The translations under genes were made by a program, and so were the position numbers. Below, piece after piece: positions 58,969 to 64,000 of a stretch of DNA of 64,000 bases. Location: the NCBI GenBank assembly GCA_030737875.1, contig CM060912.1:129899993-129963992 (forward strand), written 5' to 3'. Below the pieces are notes generated by a model. The model had not been told where the DNA came from. It ran no database searches and was given only the letters and a program-made list of their open reading frames with translations. This DNA comes from Allium sativum. Lineage: Eukaryota > Streptophyta > Magnoliopsida > Asparagales > Amaryllidaceae. How positions within the stretch are numbered: the stretch's first letter is position 1; each line of letters opens with the position of its first letter.

Positions 58969-61640
58969 ACAGCTGTAATCTCTGAAGACTAAGATGCGAA
59001 AGACAAGAATTCTAACGTTGCCAGTAATTTTATTTGCTAAATACTTGTTGAAGTACATGTTATGTTTTTTCTCAAGGATAATGCATGTCTTGTCTAGTTA
59101 GATATTCAAAAAAGCTTTATGCTGTGAACTTATGTTGTAAAATATTGGTCAATGTAGCTAGGCGTGGCAAGTGCATTAGAAACACTATGTGGCCAAGCAT
59201 TTGGTGCTAAACGATACCACATGCTAGGAGTGTACATGCAGAGATCATGGATAGTGCTTTTTATATGCGCCAGTCTTCTCCTTCCCACTTACATTTTCTC
59301 AACCCCAATTCTTGAGCTCTTAGGCCAACCTTCCGACATAGCAGAACAAGTAGGCAAGATATCGATGTGGCTTGTTCCTGTTCACTACTCATTTGTGTTT
59401 GTATTTCCAATTCAAAGATTTTTGCAATGCCAGCTGAAAAACTCTGTGATTGCGGTGACCACTGCAATTTCACTACTTGTGCATATCTTTGTTAGTTGGT
59501 TGTTTGTGTATAAATTGAAGTTTGGATTGATGGGAACATCGCTTACTCTTGGGATCGCCTGGTGGGTCAATTTTTTACTTATGTTTGGTTATGTTTCTTT
59601 TGGTGGCTGCCCGAATTCTTGGAATGGGTTTTCAGTGGAAGCATTTGCTGGACTTTGGGACTTTACGAAGTTATCTGCTGCTTCTGGTGTTATGCTTTGG
59701 TACGTTGTTGTGGAAAATTAAGAATTCTACAAAGTTTCCCTTTAAATTCTTGTGCTAAAAACATTATGATTGGATGATGCCACAGTTTGGAGAATTGGTA
59801 CTATAGAATATTAGTTATATTGACTGGCAATTTGGAAAATGCTAAAATTGCCGTGGATGCTCTCTCTATATGGTAATTTCTGCTTGTTATGCTTACTGCT
59901 TAGCTTAAAACGATATGATTTAGTGCTTGCTATATATGAATTTTGTTGTGAACTTTTGTATACAGCATGAGTATAAATGCATGGCAAACGATGATTCCTC
60001 TAGCATTCTTTGCTGGGACAGGGTAAGCTTCAATAAATATATTAATTTATTTATGATTATTTTTGCTTCTACATTCACCGGGTTATCTTAGATTTTTTTC
60101 CAATTATTAGTAGTTAATACACAATACCAATAGCGCTTAATTTGTTATCATGACAATATAGATAATTGTGCCTTTTTTTTTTTTTAGTCAAAATGAACCA
60201 GTTTTATGTTTGAAAAAGTATATAAAAAAAAAGCCTTATTTAAATTGATCCAAACAAGCCCTAAACACATCAGTTTTATTGCTTTTGCTAGAGTAAGAGT
60301 GGCGAATGAACTTGGTGCTGGGAATGGAAAGGGTGCAAAATTCGCTACTATAGTCTCAGTAGCCACATCCATGATCATTGGAATTTTCTTTTGCGTTATT
60401 GTAATGATTCTTCGTGATAAAATCGCTCTCATTTTCACCACGAGCGAGGTTATATTTAAGGCCGTAAAAAAACTCTCGGGATATCTGGCTTTGACCATTC
60501 TACTAAATAGTGTTCAACCCGTTCTTTCTGGTAAGCGGCATGCCTTATTTATCGCTTTATGCTGGCTGCAACTACTTTAATTATAGTCTAAATTATCATT
60601 AACAGTTTATGCTACTAACTAAATGTTGATAAATCTTTACATCCACAAAATCTAGGTGGATTTTACATTTCAGTTTCTTCCGGATATGTAAAGGTTTATT
60701 ATGTATATGCATACAAAAATACTGTTAAAAAATGAGTAAATTCCTAGAAACAGAGAAATAATTAGCACATGAGACCATAACTCACATTTAGTCTTTTTTA
60801 TATATGGATGAAATTTTGAACTTTGGGTTGTAGTATTTGCAATGTTACTGAGAGATATGATATTATCATATTACCACTGGCTTACATGTATCATATAAAT
60901 TGCAGGCGTTGCGGTAGGATCAGGATGGCAAACGATAGTGGCATATGTTAACGTTGGAGCGTATTATCTAATTGGAGTTCCTGTTGGAGTTCTTTCTGGA
61001 CGGTACTTCGACCTCGGAGTTCTGGTTCGTCTTTTGACATAATTATATCAAAGCTCATCTTATCGTGATATATATTTTTTTCTTCTATAAACACAATGGA
61101 GTACATTGTTGAAATTTGCAATGCAGGGGATTTGGGGTGGAATGATAGGTGGAACAGCTGTTCAAACTCTGATATTAGCATTTTTGACTTTTCGATGCAA
61201 TTGGAACAAGGAGGTAAGATTGTTTCTTCTACTGTTTTTGTTTTTGTTTTTAGTTTTTGTTTTTAAATGTTCGACATACGCTTAAAATGGTATAAAAAAG
61301 AAGTGTAGATGCATATAGAGAGGGAAGGAACTTGGAACTTTCATGTCATCTGAAAAAGAAAACATGCCAATACATATGAAATAGCTGCATTTCGCACAAA
61401 AGACCTTTTTTTTTCTTTAGAAAAATGCATATTCAAATTCTCCTTATTTGTTATTAAATTTAATCATAATCTCAGCCTATGTAATATAAAAATCAAACTT
61501 AACCTCATGTGTAAACGAGCAATTGAGATCTAAGGTTGAACGAGGAAAAAAGACAAATTTTTTACTGATGAAATTTTGATACATGTTTACAGGCTCTGGA
61601 AGCAAGTACCCGAATGGAAAATATGGACGTTTCGAAATAA
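56045..61640 (+). CDS. MATE/DTX family efflux transporter, eight exons, apparently intact
   Basis: Multidrug and toxic compound extrusion carrier: a membrane antiporter that exports organic compounds, in plants usually at the vacuolar or plasma membrane, driven by a proton gradient. Exons: 56045-56332, 59158-59699, 59786-59872, 59966-60022, 60292-60530, 60906-61024, 61127-61213, 61593-61640. All introns are GT-AG and the frame joins throughout, giving about 488 aa (485 from the ATG at 56054), normal for the family. Landmarks: acidic N-terminus [71 protein letters not shown] and [12 protein letters not shown]. Twelve membrane segments are expected. The sequence resembles the Arabidopsis DTX27 group more than TT12, judged from memory. 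Substrate unknown. Intron 1 (2825 bp) is full of MITEs. Confidence 0.93.
57149..57575. mobile_element. MITE-like foldback element in MATE intron 1
   Basis: Perfect inner inverted repeats GCTGAGTAGCCCCCCG (57191-57206) and CGGGGGGCTACTCAGC (57455-57470) lie inside longer imperfect ones: GGCAAATTCTATTTGAACCC on the left and GGGTTGAAAATAGAATTTGCC on the right. The middle has two diverged copies of a CCACG...GCTGCGACGAGGTACACT unit. The exact ends and TSD could not be fixed. Confidence 0.6.
57808..58516. mobile_element. hAT-like non-autonomous element in MATE intron 1
   Basis: 709 bp starting AGAGCTGCACACAACCC and ending CAATACTCTGT, flanked by GAATAAAT (57800-57807) and GAATAAAC (58517-58524), an 8-bp duplication with one mismatch. 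ACCCAACCC-rich left and GGGTCGGAT-containing right parts are typical of a plant hAT MITE family. The terminal inverted repeat is weak. Confidence 0.5.
58734..58861. mobile_element. 128-bp foldback MITE with 9-bp target duplication in MATE intron 1
   Basis: Flanked by perfect GGTCACAAC copies (58725-58733 and 58862-58870). Outer arms TATGAGTTTG and CAAACTCATA; inner arms ATTGGTTGAAATCAGGG and CCCCTGATTTCAGCCAAT. A 9-bp duplication points to a Mutator-like family. Confidence 0.65.
58935..58967 (+). repeat. Poly(A) run of 33 in MATE intron 1
   Basis: Uninterrupted A33 about 190 bp before exon 2. It could be a retroposon tail or a simple repeat. No target duplication was found around it. Confidence 0.85.
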
Positions 61641-61913
61641 GCTTTCAAGGATGCAATTTGCTCTCTGAATGAATGTTACTGTGGGTTGAAATGGTGAAGA
61701 ATGTAATGGGAGGAAAAACAATATTTTTGGGCAAGTAAAAAGACAGCATATGGAGGGTGATTGCATCATATACTACCGCTATACTTAATGTAATATGGTT
61801 TTTAGCTCTATTACTGTTGTAATTTAAACATCAAAAAGGAAATAGTCGGTTGTGTTGTAATATGTAAAAGTATTCAAGGTGAGTATGCTGATTATTGGGA
61901 ATCAGATTGTAAA

Positions 61914-61919
61914 ATAAAC
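61914..61919 (+). terminator. Candidate poly(A) signal of the MATE gene
   Basis: AATAAA about 274 bp after the stop codon, in AT-rich sequence. It is the best signal before the convergent copia element. Confidence 0.4.
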
Positions 61920-62078
61920 TGATGTATTAACCGAATGAAATATTAGTGTGTACAGTGTTGGCAACTTATATAATTGCAACGTTTGCCAAAGCTAATCATA
62001 CAAATCATATACTGGGCCACAAGCCCAGCCCGACTATATTTGTACAAAACATGTCTAAGGTAATAACAAGCGGTTTTA

Positions 62079-63887
62079 TTACCCACTCTCAATTTTATCT
62101 AGGGTTTTCGTTCTTCCTTTAGCGTCGCCGCCTTCTTCAATCTTCATCTCTTCTCTGAATCTTGCAAAATTCCTCAGTGGTAAGGGCTTCGTAAGTACAT
62201 CAGCTCTCTGGAATTGGGCAGGAACATGGCTTACGTCCAATTTCCCAGATGCAGTTTGTTCTCGTACAAAATACAAGTCGATTTCAATATGCTTTGTACG
62301 AGCATGTTGAATTGGGTTGGCGGATAACGACAGCGTGCTCAAATTGTCACACCACACCACCGGTCGTTTACTGGGAAGAAACCCTAGCTCTCTAAGCAAT
62401 GAATTTATCCACATCTGAATCACTGTAAGCGATCGATATTCCGCCTTGGTACTTGATCGTGAGATTGTTGGCTGCTTCTTCGAGCACCAAGAGATTGGAT
62501 TGCATCCCATGAATACACAATATCCAGATGTCGATCTGCGGTCATCTGGGTCTGACGCCCAATCTGAATCACTGTAAGCCTGTATATGTAAATCTTTGCT
62601 GGTTTTTAACTTGATTCCATAATTGATAGTTCCACTTAGATAGCGTATAATCCTTTTCACTACCGTCCAGTGTTTATTGAGTGGTGTTTGCATGAATTGA
62701 CACATTTTATTCACACTGTAGCTGATGTCAGGTCTGGTAACTGTTAGGTATTGTAATGCACCCACTATGCTCCTGTATTCTTTGACATTCTGAATAGCTT
62801 CTCCATCATGCTTAGATAGCTTTAGGATACTGGTCATGGAAGTTGGCATAGGTTTGGCTTTGTCCATCTTAGCTCGAATAAGTAGTTCAATGATGTATTT
62901 GCTTTGAGATAGTGTAATTTCATCCTTGGAATTCTGAGTGACCTGTATTCCTAAGAAGTAGTTTAGATTTCCCAAGTCTTTAATAGAGAAAGTTTGATCC
63001 AAATACTGATCTATCTTGTTAATTTCTGCCTGATTACTGCCAGTGATTAAAATATCATCAACATACACAAGTATAAATGTGACATCAGTCCCATTTCTTT
63101 TAATATGCAGTGAATTATCTGACTTAGCTGTGGTGAACCCCAGTCTCATGAATGTATCCTTAAGTTTGTCATACCAAACTCTAGATGCTTGTTTTAGCCC
63201 ATAAATGACCTTGTTTAGTTTGCACACATAATTCATGTTGTGATCAGTTTTATATCCTTCTGGTTGCTCCATATATACATCCTCCTGTAGTTCCCCATTT
63301 AGAAATGCATTACAGACATCCAGTTGTCTAATGCACCAATGTTTGTGTAAGGCAATACAGATGATTATTCTTAAAGTAGAATGCTTGACCACTGGGGGAA
63401 ATGTCTCTTTAAAGTCACAACCACATTCCTGTGTGTATCCCTTGGCCACTAATCTAGCTTTGTGTTTTAGTATGCTACCATCTGCTGCCTTTTTTAATCT
63501 GTAGGTCCACTTACATCCTATGATGTTTTTATGTTTTGGAGCAGTCACTAAATTCCATGTCTTGTTCTTGATTAGAGCACCATATTCTTCATCCATAGCA
63601 TTTTTCTATTTTTGACATTTCACAGCTTCATTATAATTGATAGGCTCTCTGTCTTCTATAGCTGTAGAATACACCTTAGGTTTGAATATACCATGCTTAG
63701 CTCTTGTCATCATGTGATGTCTATTCTGATCATGTGGTTCATCATCACTGCTTGTATTTATTGTGGTGTTGCTGTTGCCATTTCCTGAATCTGTGTCATT
63801 GCTTTCATTTTCATCAGTATTGTGGTTAGCATCACCTTCACCAATAATAGAATTAGCTGGACTATAACTAGATCTGGTACTAGGCAC
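62079..63887 (-). pseudogene. pol: Ty1/copia pol, RT-RNase H part, one stop codon
   Basis: 63887-63609 is the Ser/Asn-rich linker after integrase, ending 'MMTRAKHGIFKPKVY'. A TAG at 63606-63608 interrupts it just before MDEEYGALIKNKTW. From 63596 the frame is open for 505 codons. RT: GCKWTYRLK, LVAKGYTQ, QLDVCNAFLNGEL (residues 91-103), VIYGLKQASRVWYDKL, YVDDILITG (178-186). RNase H: AYSDSDWASDPDDRRSTSGY, ISRSSTKAEYRSLT, CDNLSTLSLSANP, HVPAQFQRADVLTKPL. After SLTV the usual few residues before MWINSLL are missing, a possible small in-frame deletion. With only one stop seen, this is the least decayed pol in the window. Lineage not assigned. Confidence 0.92.
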
Positions 63888-64000
63888 ACTCTCCTCATCC
63901 TTTTCTTTATGATGAACTTGCTATTTACTGCTGATTTGTTGTCTATTGTTGTCTACCATATCTTCAATTAATTCTGGTGGTGCTAGAGTACACCTTCCAG
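62079..64000 (-). mobile_element. Ty1/copia retrotransposon, 3' part (continues beyond the window)
   Basis: The minus strand carries the RT-RNase H end of a copia polyprotein, upstream linker sequence to about 63.9 kb and, before that, more frame to the window edge. A purine-rich TTGAGAGTGGGTAATAA follows the end of the frame, but no 3' LTR boundary could be defined between it and the MATE gene (61641-62078 holds nothing else recognisable). Confidence 0.85.

Overview
The window is AT-rich nuclear DNA from a flowering plant, probably a eudicot. The evidence is a spliced plant MATE transporter gene, Ty3/gypsy chromoviruses and a Ty1/copia Sirevirus primed by initiator-tRNA-Met, a plant CACTA transposon and several MITEs. 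No bacterial, organellar, rRNA or tRNA genes were seen. I do not assign a genus.

Almost all of it is two stacks of nested transposons. Stack 1 (1-20934): a large non-autonomous LTR element (LARD-like; LTR about 5.1 kb, non-coding 2.45 kb interior) enters from the left. Its 3' LTR is split by a complete but decayed chromodomain Ty3/gypsy element (5077-16784; TSD GTTGA). Stack 2 (about 22.7-55.4 kb): the remains of a minus-strand CACTA (En/Spm) element. Its TNP2/DUF4216 transposase remnant lies at 47.9-51.0 kb, its PF03004/DUF8039-type second gene at 22.7-24.4 kb, and one CACTA terminus at 55370. A Sirevirus derivative (26442-46023) was inserted between the two genes. That Sirevirus was then hit by a 2-kb poly(A)-tailed retroposon in its 5' LTR (26535-28564) and by a second full-length chromovirus in its interior (31259-41271, minus strand, TSD ATGTA).

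The one host gene that looks intact is a MATE/DTX efflux carrier on the plus strand (56045-61640, eight exons, about 488 aa). Its 2.8-kb first intron carries at least three MITE-like insertions and a 33-nt poly(A) run. A nearly intact Ty1/copia pol on the minus strand (62079 to the window edge) faces its 3' end.

The most unusual signal is in the Sirevirus derivative. It has no recognisable pol but keeps gag, an env-like reading frame and a small third reading frame. A pair of 12-bp near-palindromes (consensus TATGTCGACATA) whose starts are exactly 22 bp apart occurs three times: in the LTR, ahead of the env-like ORF, and ahead of the third ORF. A TATA or TATA-like box lies 91-98 bp downstream each time. 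This suggests that the LTR promoter architecture is repeated as internal promoters.
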